Assembly (NCBI RefSeq): GCF_002042965.1
Contig: NZ_MZNT01000003.1
Span: 496,001 to 560,000, forward strand
DNA length: 64,000 nt
DNA from: Paenibacillus sp. 32352
GTDB taxonomy: Bacteria; Bacillota; Bacilli; Paenibacillales; NBRC-103111
Direction: 5' to 3'
The translations under genes were made by a program, and so were the position numbers. The notes beneath the pieces were generated by a model that searched no databases, was not told where the DNA came from, and was given only the letters and a program-made list of their open reading frames with translations. Shown in pieces: positions 35,154-46,195 of the stretch; positions within the stretch are counted from its first letter, which is position 1; each line of letters starts with the position of its first letter.

Positions 35154-37307
35154 TTGAGGAAGCTTAAGCCTTCACTTGGTTCGATTGGAAAGCTATATAT
35201 AAGCATGTGCATTGCTGCCGCAGGATTCAGTGCGTTCCATGGAATTAACGGCTTTGCGCCTAAAGTCTACGCGGATTCGGCTAAGACGGATATGGTGCGG
35301 GTCGCCTTATTTATCGATACCGGGAAATATTCTGTGAATACACCTTACGTAACTCTATCGTCTGCCAAAGGGATGGATGTTGCGATGCGAGGTGCTGACG
35401 GCTCCAAGCCGGCATTCACTGTTGTAGATAAAACTACGGCAGGGGTAGCCTTGGATGGATACCACGCCTTACTATGGGAAGGCGCCGACAAAGCCCAAGC
35501 CAAGACGATCATGGATAAATTGGCCGCAGCCAAACAGGATGCCGTTCTTGTAACGGGCAACAAATCAGGAGCGGCATCCTATCAGATCGAGCTCGGGCCA
35601 TATGCTTCCCGTGATGCCGCTCAAGCCGCATTAACGAAAGCCTCGGGCCTGTCCGGGGTCAGCGGCTTCATCAAGGGATACACGCCAAGCGTTACCGGTC
35701 CGCTGCACTGGAACGCCGGCAGCTACGCCACCGAGGCGGAGGCGGCTGCACAGGCAGCGGTCATCGGTGCCGCCGGTTTTGACGCTGCCGTATCTTACCT
35801 GAACACGGCGGCCGGAGCTCCCGCCTATGCCGTATTCGTCTCCGCAGCAACGACTTCGGCTGAGCTGAGTACCGCCAAGCAAAAGATCAATGCCGCAATA
35901 CCGGGTCTCGTGTTACAGCCCGTCGATTCTGCGGCGGCATACATAATGAAACGTTCACAGATTGATATGGAATCGGAAACGCTGGCTGCTGTTCCTTACT
36001 TCATGCTGGGAGGCGGAACGGAGGGGAATTCCTCCTCGAAGCTTCTGGTCACTCCCCAACTGTCGGATACAGTATCGGTACGAGAACGCTTTGAACGCTC
36101 TTATAAAGGGAGCCTCGAAATCTCCCGATTCAACTCCAAGCTGGCAGTCATCAATGAACTTCCAATGGACCAGTACCTGGCTTCCGTCATCAGCTCGGAG
36201 CTCAATAAAGACTGGCCCATTGAGGCATTGAAGGCTCAAGCGGTAGCGGCGCGTACATATGTACTGAAGCAGGGAGTAAAGTACCAGATTGCTGATGTAT
36301 CCGATTCTACCGTGGATCAGGCCTATCATGGGGCGGGGGCGGAATTCCCTGCCGCATTGACCGCAGTTCAAGCCACGCAAGGCGAGGTATTAAAGGACAA
36401 GAACGGTTTGATTTCACCCTTGTTTTACTCGAATGCAGGCGGAATGACTGCAGAGTCAACTGAAGTATGGGGGAATAAGGTCGCTTATTTGCAGAGCGTT
36501 CCGAGTCCGGACGAAGGTGCGGAGAAAGGAAAGGCTCCCTGGTACCGCATCGTGCTTCCGAACGGGCAAACAGGCTACATCCACTCCTCCTATGCCCGCG
36601 ATACAGGGGAGAAGAACGCTGCAGGTCTCCCGTATTACGTTTCCACAGGAACGGGGGTTAGTGTAAGGCCCGCTCCATTCGTGGACAATGCTTCCAATCC
36701 GGCCACCTTTAAAGTGGATATCGGGGACCGATTCATTGTATTCGACCAAGCGATCGAATCCAATGCATTTTCCTGGATACGCGGCCCCTACGATGCGGAC
36801 AAGCTGAAGGACAAAGTGAACACCGTACTCAGCCAGCCTATTGCCGGCGCATTGGATAAGCTCGAAATATCCCAAAGGGGACAATCGGGCAGGGTTACAG
36901 AAATGAAAGCCAATGGCCAGGTTATGAAGCCGGCCAACCCGGATGCGCTGCGCACCTTGTTCAACGGGTTGCCAAGCACCCGGTTTGATATTGAAGAAAC
37001 AGGAAGGTATACTATATTGGGAGCCGACAATACGGTTCGCAGCCAATCCGCAGCCTCTCCGGCAGTCTATGTCGCGGCGGGCGGGTCGGAGCCTCAAGTG
37101 GCTTCAGCCTCCCAGCTGTTTATATTGAATGGAGACAACAAGGCGAAGCTTGTTGACAAAAAAAACCAGTATATTTTTAGAGGGACAGGGTACGGTCACG
37201 GACTGGGAATGTCCCAATGGGGTGCGAGAGGCTACGCCGAATTAGGCTATGATTATAAAAAAATATTGCAGACCTACTATGTAGGAGTCTCGATAACCAA
37301 GGAATGA
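35154..37307 (+). CDS. SpoIID/LytB domain protein with SPOR-like repeats
   Basis: About 717-aa exported wall-associated protein. TTG 35154 has AGAGGGG upstream. A signal/anchor helix (SIGKLYISMCIAAAGFSAF) comes first, then SPOR-like segments (YQIELGPYASRDAAQAALTKAS; HWNAGSYATEAEAAAQAAVIGAAGF). The SpoIID domain follows (RGSLEISRFN-like GSLEISRFNSKLAVINELP, MDQYLASVISSELNKDWPIEALKAQAVAARTYV, FYSNAGGMTAEST), with an SH3-like insert (YYVSTGTGVSVRPAP) and the SpoIID C-terminal GTGYGHGLGMSQWGARGYAELGYDYKKIL. SpoIID-type domains act on peptide-free glycan or activate amidases. The canonical spoIID lies elsewhere in Bacillus, so I give no symbol. Confidence 0.88.
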   Translation: MRKLKPSLGSIGKLYISMCIAAAGFSAFHGINGFAPKVYADSAKTDMVRVALFIDTGKYSVNTPYVTLSSAKGMDVAMRGADGSKPAFTVVDKTTAGVALDGYHALLWEGADKAQAKTIMDKLAAAKQDAVLVTGNKSGAASYQIELGPYASRDAAQAALTKASGLSGVSGFIKGYTPSVTGPLHWNAGSYATEAEAAAQAAVIGAAGFDAAVSYLNTAAGAPAYAVFVSAATTSAELSTAKQKINAAIPGLVLQPVDSAAAYIMKRSQIDMESETLAAVPYFMLGGGTEGNSSSKLLVTPQLSDTVSVRERFERSYKGSLEISRFNSKLAVINELPMDQYLASVISSELNKDWPIEALKAQAVAARTYVLKQGVKYQIADVSDSTVDQAYHGAGAEFPAALTAVQATQGEVLKDKNGLISPLFYSNAGGMTAESTEVWGNKVAYLQSVPSPDEGAEKGKAPWYRIVLPNGQTGYIHSSYARDTGEKNAAGLPYYVSTGTGVSVRPAPFVDNASNPATFKVDIGDRFIVFDQAIESNAFSWIRGPYDADKLKDKVNTVLSQPIAGALDKLEISQRGQSGRVTEMKANGQVMKPANPDALRTLFNGLPSTRFDIEETGRYTILGADNTVRSQSAASPAVYVAAGGSEPQVASASQLFILNGDNKAKLVDKKNQYIFRGTGYGHGLGMSQWGARGYAELGYDYKKILQTYYVGVSITKE

Positions 37308-37313
37308 CGAACT

Positions 37314-38384
37314 ATGCAGGTAGAAGAGTTTGATTATGAATTACCAGAGTCGCTAATTGCGCAAACTCCTTTAAAGGACCGGACCTCGTCCAGATTATTG
37401 ACATTGAACAAAGCAACCGGAGCGATCCAGCACCAAACATTTGAAGCATTAATCGACTATGTGGAAGCCGGGGATGTTCTCGTGTTGAATGATACGCGGG
37501 TTATACCAGCCCGGCTTTTTGGTGTCAAGGCGGATACCGGAGCGAAGGCGGAAGTGCTGCTATTGAAGCAGCTGGAGAACGACCGTTGGGAAGCGCTGGT
37601 CAAGCCCGGCAAACGGTTGAAGAAGGGGGCCGTTATTCTCTTCGGAGAGGACGATTCCGAGACATCAGAGGAAGGGAACAGGTCTGCTCTTCTAACGGCT
37701 ACGATCGAAGAGGAGAGCGAGATGGGCGGACGCGTGCTTCGCTTTGCTTATAAGGGAATTTTCCCGGAATTGCTGGATCGGTTGGGACAGATGCCGCTTC
37801 CTCCTTACATAAAGGAGCAGCTTCCTGAGAGGGAGCGTTACCAGACCGTCTACGCAAAGCATGAAGGCAGCGCAGCCGCCCCGACGGCAGGGCTTCATTT
37901 CACGAAGGAGTATCTGAATAGGCTGGAACAAAAAGGAGTACAATTAGCGTATATTACGCTTCATGTTGGACTCGGTACCTTTCGGCCGGTGTCTGTTGAC
38001 GATGTAGAGTCACATCGGATGCATGAGGAGTATTACGAGGTCAGCCCGGAAGCGGCGGCAATGATCAATGAGGCCAAAGCATCCGGTAAGCGAGTCATTG
38101 CGGTTGGTACGACCTCGGCAAGAACGCTGGAGACGGCTTCGAGGGTGAACAGTGAACCCGGCAGACTTCAAGCCTGCAGCGGATGGACTGACATTTTCAT
38201 CTATCCGGGGTTTGAATTCCAGATTGTAGACGCTCTATTGACGAATTTTCACTTGCCCAAATCGACACTGCTCATGCTGATCAGTGCTCTGGCGGACCGG
38301 GAAAAGATTATGGAGGCGTATCGTCAAGCCGTCGAACGGGAATACCGCTTTTTCAGCTTTGGCGATGCGATGTTTATATATTAA
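37314..38384 (+). CDS. queA: S-adenosylmethionine:tRNA ribosyltransferase-isomerase
   Basis: 356-aa enzyme making epoxyqueuosine in tRNA from preQ1-tRNA and SAM. Family blocks are [71 protein letters not shown], and [14 protein letters not shown]. The ATG lies 7 nt after the SpoIID-type gene stop. It is followed by tgt and yajC in the widely conserved order. Confidence 0.98.
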   Translation: MQVEEFDYELPESLIAQTPLKDRTSSRLLTLNKATGAIQHQTFEALIDYVEAGDVLVLNDTRVIPARLFGVKADTGAKAEVLLLKQLENDRWEALVKPGKRLKKGAVILFGEDDSETSEEGNRSALLTATIEEESEMGGRVLRFAYKGIFPELLDRLGQMPLPPYIKEQLPERERYQTVYAKHEGSAAAPTAGLHFTKEYLNRLEQKGVQLAYITLHVGLGTFRPVSVDDVESHRMHEEYYEVSPEAAAMINEAKASGKRVIAVGTTSARTLETASRVNSEPGRLQACSGWTDIFIYPGFEFQIVDALLTNFHLPKSTLLMLISALADREKIMEAYRQAVEREYRFFSFGDAMFIY

Positions 38385-38407
38385 TCAGCAGGAAAAGAAA
38401 GAAGTGA

Positions 38408-39550
<1,143 letters not shown>

Positions 39551-39581
39551 ACGTATAGTATAGGGAAAGGGGGGATAAGGT

Positions 39582-39902
39582 ATGTTGTTAGCAGCGGCTG
39601 ATACAGCGGCGCAAGGCGGGCTTCAAGGGTATTTGTATACATACGGTCCATTAGTGTTAATGTTTGTTGTTTTGTATTTCTTATTGATTCGTCCCCAGCA
39701 AAAACGTCAAAAGACACGGAATATGATGCTGGGCAACCTGAAAAAGGGCGATAAGGTAGTAACCATCGGCGGACTTCACGGCACCATTCTGGAGCTGGGA
39801 GACGATACGGTGATTCTCCGGGTCAATGATGTAACGAAGCTTACATTCGAACGTTCTGCAATTAATTCGGTACAGAGCAGTTCAAGCGAGGATAAGAAGT
39901 AA
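39582..39902 (+). CDS. yajC: Preprotein translocase accessory protein YajC
   Basis: 106-aa bitopic protein with one helix (GPLVLMFVVLYFLLIRPQQKRQK) and a cytoplasmic domain (LKKGDKVVTIGGLHGTILELGDDTVILRVNDVTKLTFERSAI). It associates with SecDF, which is encoded 5 kb downstream. A strong ribosome site, AAAGGGGGG, precedes the ATG. Confidence 0.96.
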   Translation: MLLAAADTAAQGGLQGYLYTYGPLVLMFVVLYFLLIRPQQKRQKTRNMMLGNLKKGDKVVTIGGLHGTILELGDDTVILRVNDVTKLTFERSAINSVQSSSSEDKK

Positions 39903-39915
39903 GCGGCAGCACACG

Positions 39916-39957
39916 AAAAATGCGAGCCTCCTGAGAAGGGGGACTCGCATTTTTACT
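39916..39957. terminator. Bidirectional terminator between yajC and the TIGR04086 gene
   Basis: AAAAATGCGAG pairs with CTCGCATTTTT over CCTCCTGAGAAGGGGGA, with A and T runs on both sides. Confidence 0.88.
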
Positions 39958-39974
39958 TTTTGTGGCTTTACCCG

Positions 39975-40334
39975 TTACTTTTTCAAATTAACGCCGAGCA
40001 TTCCGCCTAGCGCTCCGGTACCGAAGGTTAATCCGAGCAAGTACAAGGTTTGTTCCGTTATTCCTGTGTCATAAGCGAGAAACCCTACAATAGCCACAAT
40101 CAGGCAGTAAAAGACGCCTAACATGCCGCCGTGATACCAGCCTCTTGTTCCGCTCCGTTTGCCGGACACAATGCCCCCGATAAACATTGAGACGCCGTGA
40201 ATGGACATGGTATAACCGAATAAGGATGTTTCCTGCACATTCGTAGCTAGCATGATCAAAGAGATCATGAGCGTTCCAAATATCATGAAGATCATGGAGT
40301 AGACCAAACCGGATAATAAAGGTGAGCGCCTCAT
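39975..40334 (-). CDS. TIGR04086 family membrane protein (YrzE-like)
   Basis: 119-aa protein with four predicted helices (LVYSMIFMIFGTLMISLIML; YTMSIHGVSMFIGGIVSG; GMLGVFYCLIVAIVGFLAY; LYLLGLTFGTGALGGMLGV). The family has unknown function and sits after yajC in Bacillus. ATG 40334 (MRRSPLLSGL) has GGGGGA about 10 nt upstream; the frame is open to an ATG at 40454, but that extension is not family-like. Confidence 0.75.
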   Translation of the reverse strand: MRRSPLLSGLVYSMIFMIFGTLMISLIMLATNVQETSLFGYTMSIHGVSMFIGGIVSGKRSGTRGWYHGGMLGVFYCLIVAIVGFLAYDTGITEQTLYLLGLTFGTGALGGMLGVNLKK

Positions 40335-40514
40335 CGCCGACTTTTCCCCCAATCCAAACCATTTATCATCATTGTATGGGCACGTACATAAAATTAGTAC
40401 AGGTTGTTCTGGACGCAGCTTGGCGAAATTAGGTAAAATATCGGTTAAATCCATTACCGGATGCCGCCAAATGGAACCAACCGTACGAACGAATATAGAA
40501 AGGCGGGGATAAAG

Positions 40515-41837
40515 TTGAACACGATACAGTCGGCTTCATTATGGCAAATGGTTGTATCTGCACTTATTTTCATGATCGCTTATGGGCTAATCCAAATCGG
40601 TTTGATCCGTCGCGCATATATCGCGTGGGGGGGAGCGGTTCTGGTACTTATTTTGGGGCTTGTTGATTGGAAAAGCGCTTATCAGACTCACATTGCTTGG
40701 GAAACGGTCTTACTACTTTTCGGGATGATGCTTCTCTCGGGAATAACAGGCAGAACGGGCATAGTTCAATATCTCGCCGTAAAATTCGTACAAAAAGGAT
40801 ACGGCAATCCGTCAAAGCTGCTTGTGCTCCTCGCAGTTATAACGGCGGCGGGCTCGGCAGTTCTGGATCCTGTTACCGTCCTCATAGTGCTGGTCCCTGT
40901 TACGGTTCGTATTGCTGCGGCAATAGGGGTAAGTCCGATTCCTTTGATCATGACGGAAATGCTATGCGGCAACATTGGCGGAAGCGCAACCTTAATAGGT
41001 TCTCTCCCGAATATGATGATAGGCTCGTCCAAGCTTACCGGGCTAACATTTAACGGGTTTTTACTTCACGTTGCCCCTTTATCCGTAATTCTCTTTGCCG
41101 TCTCGTTATTTGTGCTTCATAGAATGTATATGAAGGAGTGGCGGAAGATTGAAACAGCTTCGGAGGAATGGAGGGAGCTGGATGCTGCAGCATCTATTAA
41201 AGATCGTTCTCTAGTCGTCAAAACGACGGCGGTTTGGGGATTGGCCATACTAGGCTTCCTCTTTCATAAGCAAATGCACATATCCGTTGCTATAATAGCC
41301 ATAGCGGCCGCCCTTGTCCTGATTCTGCTAACCATCCGAAAGAAAGAAGAGTTGGAGGATGTGTTTCATACGGTTGAGTGGGGGACGTTATTTTTTCTGA
41401 TCGGATTATTCGTACTTGCAGGCGGGCTCGTGAATACCGGGGTCATCGAGGCCATTGCGGTCAAGGGCATGGAGCTTACCTCGGGAAATGAAATGTTCGT
41501 CTCCATTCTCGTCCTGTGGGTTGCAGGATTCATCTCGGCGGGTGTTGATCAAGCTCCGCTTGTGGCGGCGATGCTGCCATTGATTAAAAATATCGGTGCT
41601 CATATGGACCTGGCTAATGACTGGGAGCTTAATCCGGTCTGGTGGTCGTTAGCGATAGGTGCGAGTATTGGCGGAGGCGCTACGATAATCGGATCGCACG
41701 CCAATCTGGTTGCTGCCGGTTTGGCGATGAAGGAGGGGCATGAAATTTCGTTCATGGGCTATATGAAAACCGCATTGCCGCTAACCCTATTGCTTCTGGT
41801 CTTATCAACTGGTTATATCATGTGGATGTACTTCTAA
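40515..41837 (+). CDS. ArsB/NhaD/CitM-superfamily ion transporter
   Basis: 440-aa polytopic protein of the ion-transporter superfamily with an inverted repeat of about 5-6 helices. Diagnostic segments are WETVLLLFGMMLLSGITGRTGIVQYLAVK, TAAGSAVLDPVTVLIVLVPV, MLCGNIGGSATLIGSLPNMMIGSS, and in the second half GVDQAPLVAAMLPLI and GASIGGGATIIGSHANLVAAGLA. Substrate cannot be read from sequence (Na+/H+, dicarboxylate and arsenite are all possible). TTG 40515 with AGGCGGGG 6 nt upstream is preferred to ATG 40461. Confidence 0.85.
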   Translation: MNTIQSASLWQMVVSALIFMIAYGLIQIGLIRRAYIAWGGAVLVLILGLVDWKSAYQTHIAWETVLLLFGMMLLSGITGRTGIVQYLAVKFVQKGYGNPSKLLVLLAVITAAGSAVLDPVTVLIVLVPVTVRIAAAIGVSPIPLIMTEMLCGNIGGSATLIGSLPNMMIGSSKLTGLTFNGFLLHVAPLSVILFAVSLFVLHRMYMKEWRKIETASEEWRELDAAASIKDRSLVVKTTAVWGLAILGFLFHKQMHISVAIIAIAAALVLILLTIRKKEELEDVFHTVEWGTLFFLIGLFVLAGGLVNTGVIEAIAVKGMELTSGNEMFVSILVLWVAGFISAGVDQAPLVAAMLPLIKNIGAHMDLANDWELNPVWWSLAIGASIGGGATIIGSHANLVAAGLAMKEGHEISFMGYMKTALPLTLLLLVLSTGYIMWMYF

Positions 41838-41974
41838 ATTTAGGATTACAGAAGGCGTTTGCCAACAATTCGTTACTTTCCTTACCGTATGACTCCATTG
41901 TCTTAAGGTCAAAATACCCATGGGAACCGTCCTGTCTTTGCTAAAGCCAATGCTTGTAGGAGGATAGTGAAACC

Positions 41975-42652
41975 ATGGAGATGTTGGCCCTTTTTTTTCG
42001 CACCGTACTCGTGTATTTTATCGTTCTCCTGACTTTGCGCATTATGGGGAAGCGGGAGATCGGTAAGCTTTCGCTTTTTGATTTGGTTATTTCCATTATG
42101 ATTGCAGAAATTGCTGTGTTTGTATTGGAGGATATGGGGAAGCCTTTGGCAGAAGGTATCGTGCCTATGGTCACATTGGTTTTGATTCAAATGTTGATTG
42201 CCTATGTGTCTTTGAAAAATGAGAAGCTGCGCCGAGTATTTGAAGGGCGGCCGGCGATGGTCATTCAAAACGGCAAGCTGAACCGGGAAGTCATGAAGCG
42301 TCACCGCTACAATCTCGACGACTTGCTACTTCAGCTCAGGCAGAATAAGATTGTGGATGTGGCCGACGTGGAGTTTGCCATCCTGGAGCCATCGGGCAAG
42401 CTGACTGTGGTCGAAAAGGATTCTGAGCGCAGTCAGCCCGCCGCCAAGCAGGAGTTTAAAATCCGGTATGAAGGCCTGCCGCTGCCGCTCATTATGGACG
42501 GTAAGGTGCAGGATGACAGCCTGGAAAAGCTCGGGAAGACGAGGTTTTGGCTAAAGAGTGAGCTCCAGGCGAAGGGGATACAAGATTTCAAGGATGTGTT
42601 TTTCTGTACAATTGATCATCGGGGCAAATGGTTCATCGATAAAAAACGCTAG
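41975..42652 (+). CDS. DUF421 membrane protein (YrbG/YetF-like)
   Basis: 225-aa protein with three N-terminal helices (LALFFRTVLVYFIVLLTLRIMG; LSLFDLVISIMIAEIAVFVLE; GIVPMVTLVLIQMLIAYVSL) and a soluble DUF421 domain with the conserved RYNLDDLLLQLRQNKIVDVADVEFAILEPSGKLTV. The family occurs in sporeformers and some members sit in spore membranes. GGAGGATAGTG precedes the ATG. Place between yajC and spoVB matches yrbG. It is convergent with spoVB, 1 bp apart. Confidence 0.85.
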   Translation: MEMLALFFRTVLVYFIVLLTLRIMGKREIGKLSLFDLVISIMIAEIAVFVLEDMGKPLAEGIVPMVTLVLIQMLIAYVSLKNEKLRRVFEGRPAMVIQNGKLNREVMKRHRYNLDDLLLQLRQNKIVDVADVEFAILEPSGKLTVVEKDSERSQPAAKQEFKIRYEGLPLPLIMDGKVQDDSLEKLGKTRFWLKSELQAKGIQDFKDVFFCTIDHRGKWFIDKKR

Positions 42653-42653
42653 C

Positions 42654-44219
42654 TTATTTTACAAATTTCCGCCCGAGCCAGATGATTCTTAGCAGGTCAT
42701 TGCGATCGATAAGCTTAAACAATACCGAGCAGACGAGATAGATCAGAATACCTGCAGCAGAAGCGGCCAAAAACCGAATCAGCTCGTGCTCCAGCCAGTT
42801 TGTGTACATAATCACATGACTGGCCCAACCGGAAAGCGCCATTGCTGCGCCGACTTTGGCAAAATCAGTCATATCCATCCGGAAGTTCAAGAGCCTGGCC
42901 ACACTTCGCCAATGAAGAAGAGTAACGAGCGCGATGTTCAAATTAATGGCCATCAGAGCGCCCAGAATGCCGAACTTGGGATTGCTTGCCAGCACATAAA
43001 TTAAGGTTAGCTTCGCAATTGAGCCGATGAGTGTATTGACCAGCGCGCTGCCCGGCTTTTCCAAGGCTTGAAGCGTCGCCTGAAGCGGCGCTTGAAAGTA
43101 GATGAACAGTGCAACGGGAGCCATCATTTTCAGCATGGAGGCTACCTGGGCTTGGCCGTACAGGAAGCGGCACAGCGGCTCGGCAAGCACGAACATAATC
43201 ATGGCGAACGGGGCACCTGTCACCAATGCAAGCTTTAGTGACTGATGAAGACGGGAATGGATCGTTTTTATATCGTTTTGCGCCGCTGCTTCCGATAAGG
43301 AAGGAACCAAAGATACCGACAAGGAATATGTCAAGGCGCTGGGCAGCATCAGGATGGGCATTACCATGCCTTGAAGAGCGCCATATTGCGCAGTGGCAAC
43401 CTTCGTAGCTACTCCGGCGATAGCAAGGCTGCGAACCATGATAATGGATTCAAAAAAATAAGAGCACGAGCCGACCAGCTTGCTTCCGGTAATCGGTATG
43501 GCGAGCTTGAGGAGCGTTTTCAGATTCGACCATCGTCCAAGCATGGCTGATGTGCCGATATTAGCTGCTGGAGCAGACCTGGACAATCTCCGATTGGCTC
43601 GAAACTGATGATATAATACAAGCAGCGCCGCAATCTCGCCTGCAAGAACCCCGGCCATAGCGCCTGCCGCCGCATATTCAATTCCGTAAGGCAGCAAGAC
43701 ATAAGCGAACGCCAATACAGTAAAGATGCGAACGATCGTTTCAACAACCTGTGAGAGTGCTGTTGGTATCATATTTTGTCTGCCCTGGAAATATCCGCGG
43801 TAGACGGAACCGATGCCGACGATCAAGATGATCGGGGTCATCGTCAGGAAGGTATAATAAACACGGGAATCGGTTAATAAATGCGTCGATATCCATTTGG
43901 CGGCAAAAAAACTGGCAACAGCAAACAGCAAGCTGATTGAAAGAGTAAAAAGAAATGAAATTCGAAATATTCTTTTAATCCGGCCTTCATCGCCTTCCGC
44001 TTCCGCCTCTGCAACGAGCTTGGCAATGGCGATGGGAATACCGCCGGTAATTAATGTAAGAATAACGATAAGAAACGGGTAGCCCATTTGATATAAGCCG
44101 ATACCTTCGGCGCCGATAACTCTTGGCAGCGTAATTCTGGGGATAAAGCCAAGGATGCGATTGATAATGCCTGCGGCAAGCAGAATGAGCGTGCCTTTGA
44201 TAAATGATTGTTTGGTCAC
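42654..44219 (-). CDS. spoVB: Stage V sporulation protein B, MOP-family flippase
   Basis: 521-aa protein with about 14 membrane helices of the MVF/MOP superfamily. SpoVB is needed for spore cortex and probably flips a lipid-linked precursor. The N-terminus KQSFIKGTLILLAAGIINRILGFIPRITLPRVIGAEGIGLYQMGYPF and YRGYFQGRQNMIPTALSQVVE are typical. The start is GTG 44219, with GGGAGGAAGAAGG upstream; an in-frame ATG at 44279 gives an implausible charged extension. The gene is opposite to its neighbours. Confidence 0.93.
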   Translation of the reverse strand: MTKQSFIKGTLILLAAGIINRILGFIPRITLPRVIGAEGIGLYQMGYPFLIVILTLITGGIPIAIAKLVAEAEAEGDEGRIKRIFRISFLFTLSISLLFAVASFFAAKWISTHLLTDSRVYYTFLTMTPIILIVGIGSVYRGYFQGRQNMIPTALSQVVETIVRIFTVLAFAYVLLPYGIEYAAAGAMAGVLAGEIAALLVLYHQFRANRRLSRSAPAANIGTSAMLGRWSNLKTLLKLAIPITGSKLVGSCSYFFESIIMVRSLAIAGVATKVATAQYGALQGMVMPILMLPSALTYSLSVSLVPSLSEAAAQNDIKTIHSRLHQSLKLALVTGAPFAMIMFVLAEPLCRFLYGQAQVASMLKMMAPVALFIYFQAPLQATLQALEKPGSALVNTLIGSIAKLTLIYVLASNPKFGILGALMAINLNIALVTLLHWRSVARLLNFRMDMTDFAKVGAAMALSGWASHVIMYTNWLEHELIRFLAASAAGILIYLVCSVLFKLIDRNDLLRIIWLGRKFVK

Positions 44220-44420
44220 TTGAACGCCTTCTTCCTCCCTTTGGTTTGGATGGGGATCAATTCTCGCATTATGCACCATTAGCTATACTTCATGAATATG
44301 CTGGACCTGTCCTACCGCATGACATTTTTTGTACAACTTCTTGGACAAGAAAGGAAGGAAATGGACGGGGAACAGCGAATAAGTGTAACAGCGACGCTGT
44401 AGTGCAGGAGGGTGATGGTC

Positions 44421-44852
44421 GTGGAACATGAGGAACTGAATACACAGCAGCTGGAGGCAACGGCTGGTGATAATGAAGGATCTGCTGATGCGGGGCCTAA
44501 GGAAGAGATGCCGGAGCCTGGAGAGCCGCCGATAGAGCCGTTACCGGACGATGAAGGCGACACGCTGGAATGTATGGCGGAACCGGAGCCTGAGGAAGAA
44601 TGGGAAGCCCTGTCGGATCTGGAGCTGAACGAAGTAATCGAAGACATTTGCAACAGCAAGGCCGAGGAATTCAGGATGATTGGGTATGAGCATGTTACCG
44701 GGATGGAAATTTGGGAGTGTGTCAGCGACAAGTATAAAAAGACCGGCACCCCCCCGCTGCATAAAGTGGTCAACGATATTTTATCGTTAAAAGTGACGCA
44801 GTTTATGAACTGGATGACAATGAGCATTTATAAAACCAACCCTTTCAAATAG
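44421..44852 (+). CDS. ComN-like post-transcriptional regulator (YrzD family)
   Basis: 143-aa cytoplasmic protein. The C-terminal family domain (SDLELNEVIEDICNSKAEEFRMIGYEHVTGMEIWECVSDKYKK through FMNWMTMSIYK) matches ComN, which in Bacillus controls comE mRNA. The N-terminal 65 residues are an acidic, Pro-rich extension (EEMPEPGEPPIEPLPDDEGD) beyond the Bacillus length. GTG 44421 is preferred: AGGAGGG (44406-44412) is 8 nt away. Location between spoVB and secD is syntenic. Confidence 0.8.
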   Translation: MEHEELNTQQLEATAGDNEGSADAGPKEEMPEPGEPPIEPLPDDEGDTLECMAEPEPEEEWEALSDLELNEVIEDICNSKAEEFRMIGYEHVTGMEIWECVSDKYKKTGTPPLHKVVNDILSLKVTQFMNWMTMSIYKTNPFK

Positions 44853-44871
44853 CCGGAAAGGGTTATTTGTT
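44838..44871 (+). terminator. Probable terminator overlapping the comN-like stop
   Basis: AACCCTTTC pairs with GAAAGGGTT over AAATAGCCG; the trailing ATTTGTTGT is a weak U tract. Confidence 0.6.
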
Positions 44872-44905
44872 GTGATAAGGTTTCGAGATGCCATTAATTG
44901 TCAAA

Positions 44906-44934
44906 TTGACTCGTTTTTCGCAGGTAGGTATAAT
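44906..44934 (+). promoter_or_regulatory. Sigma-A promoter of secD-secF
   Basis: TTGACT (44906-44911) and TATAAT (44929-44934) are separated by exactly 17 bp. Confidence 0.85.
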
Positions 44935-44968
44935 AGGCATATTGAGTATGGAAGGAGATCGTTATTAG

Positions 44969-46195
44969 ATGAAACGGATCGTGGCTTTTTTGCTAGTGGT
45001 AGTCCTTTCGTTTGGCCTGTTTGCATGGCTAACTCCGGGACTAGTAAAAAACATTAAGCTCGGCTTAGACTTAAAGGGTGGTTTTGAAATACTTTATGTA
45101 GCTGAACCTATAGAGGCTGGAAAACCGGTCACTATGGAGTCATTGAAGCAAACGGCGAACAGCCTGATGAAAAGGGCCGATAGCCTCGGTATCGCAGAAC
45201 CAGAAATTACGACCGAGGGTAAAGACCGTATCCGTGTGCGTCTCGCCGATGTGAAGAACGAAGAAGAAGTTCGGAAAGTTATCAAGAAGCCGGCGGAGCT
45301 GACATTCCGCGGTCCGGACGGTACGAAGGAAATGCTCGGCAGTGACTTCGTGGAAGGTGCCGCCAAAGTGGGCTTCGACCAATCGAACCGCCCGATGATC
45401 AGTATTAAAGTCAAAGAACCGGAAAAGTTCAAGGCGGTTACAGAAAAATTGTTAAATCAGCCGCTGGCCATTTATTTGGATGAAAATCAGTTGTCTGCAC
45501 CTATCGTCAGCGCAGTCATTACCGACGGCAATGCTACGATTTCGGGGAATTACACGTTTGAGCAAGCAACCGAATTAGCTAACACGATCAACTTGGGCGC
45601 TCTTCCATTGAAGCTCACTGAAAAATATACCCAGGTGGTAGGGGCATCTCTAGGTCAGCTGTCCTTGCACCAAACAGTTGAAGCCGGTTTGATCGGCGCG
45701 ATCCTGATTCTTGTGTTCATGCTCGTGTTCTATCGTTTGCCTGGTATTATTGCAGCCATTACGTTGATCACTTATACGTTCCTGCTGCTGGGGGCCTTCT
45801 ACTTGATGAAAGCGACCCTGACGCTCCCGGGTATTGCGGCTTTCGTTCTCGGGATCGGGATGGCTGTCGATGCTAATATCATTATGTATGAACGGATCAA
45901 GGAAGAGATTCGGAGCGGCAAGAGCTTGCTGTCCTCTCTGAAATCCGGTTCCAAGCATTCGTTCCGTACTATCATGGACGCGAACATCACGAACCTTATC
46001 TCCGCCATCGTGCTTTATTATGTAGGTAACGGTGCGATTCGAGGCTTTGCATTGACGACGATCATGAGTATTATTCTCAGTATTTTGACCAACGTCTTCC
46101 TGTCCCGTTGGTATATTCACATGGTTATTAAGAGCAAGCTGTTCCAAAAACCTGCTTATTACGGTGTAAAGGAGTCGGACATTCGTGGACTATAA
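44969..46195 (+). CDS. secD: Protein translocase subunit SecD
   Basis: 408-aa RND-superfamily protein using the proton gradient to pull proteins across the membrane. It has an N-terminal helix, the D1 motif LGLDLKGGFEILY, an external P1 domain (MKRADSLGIAEPEITTEGKDRIRVRLADVKN), and five C-terminal helices with LPGIAAFVLGIGMAVDANIIMYERIKEEIR. It is shorter than the E. coli form, normal for Firmicutes. AAGGAG precedes the ATG. SecD and SecF are separate here, overlapping by 11 bp, whereas B. subtilis has them fused. Confidence 0.97.
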   Translation: MKRIVAFLLVVVLSFGLFAWLTPGLVKNIKLGLDLKGGFEILYVAEPIEAGKPVTMESLKQTANSLMKRADSLGIAEPEITTEGKDRIRVRLADVKNEEEVRKVIKKPAELTFRGPDGTKEMLGSDFVEGAAKVGFDQSNRPMISIKVKEPEKFKAVTEKLLNQPLAIYLDENQLSAPIVSAVITDGNATISGNYTFEQATELANTINLGALPLKLTEKYTQVVGASLGQLSLHQTVEAGLIGAILILVFMLVFYRLPGIIAAITLITYTFLLLGAFYLMKATLTLPGIAAFVLGIGMAVDANIIMYERIKEEIRSGKSLLSSLKSGSKHSFRTIMDANITNLISAIVLYYVGNGAIRGFALTTIMSIILSILTNVFLSRWYIHMVIKSKLFQKPAYYGVKESDIRGL

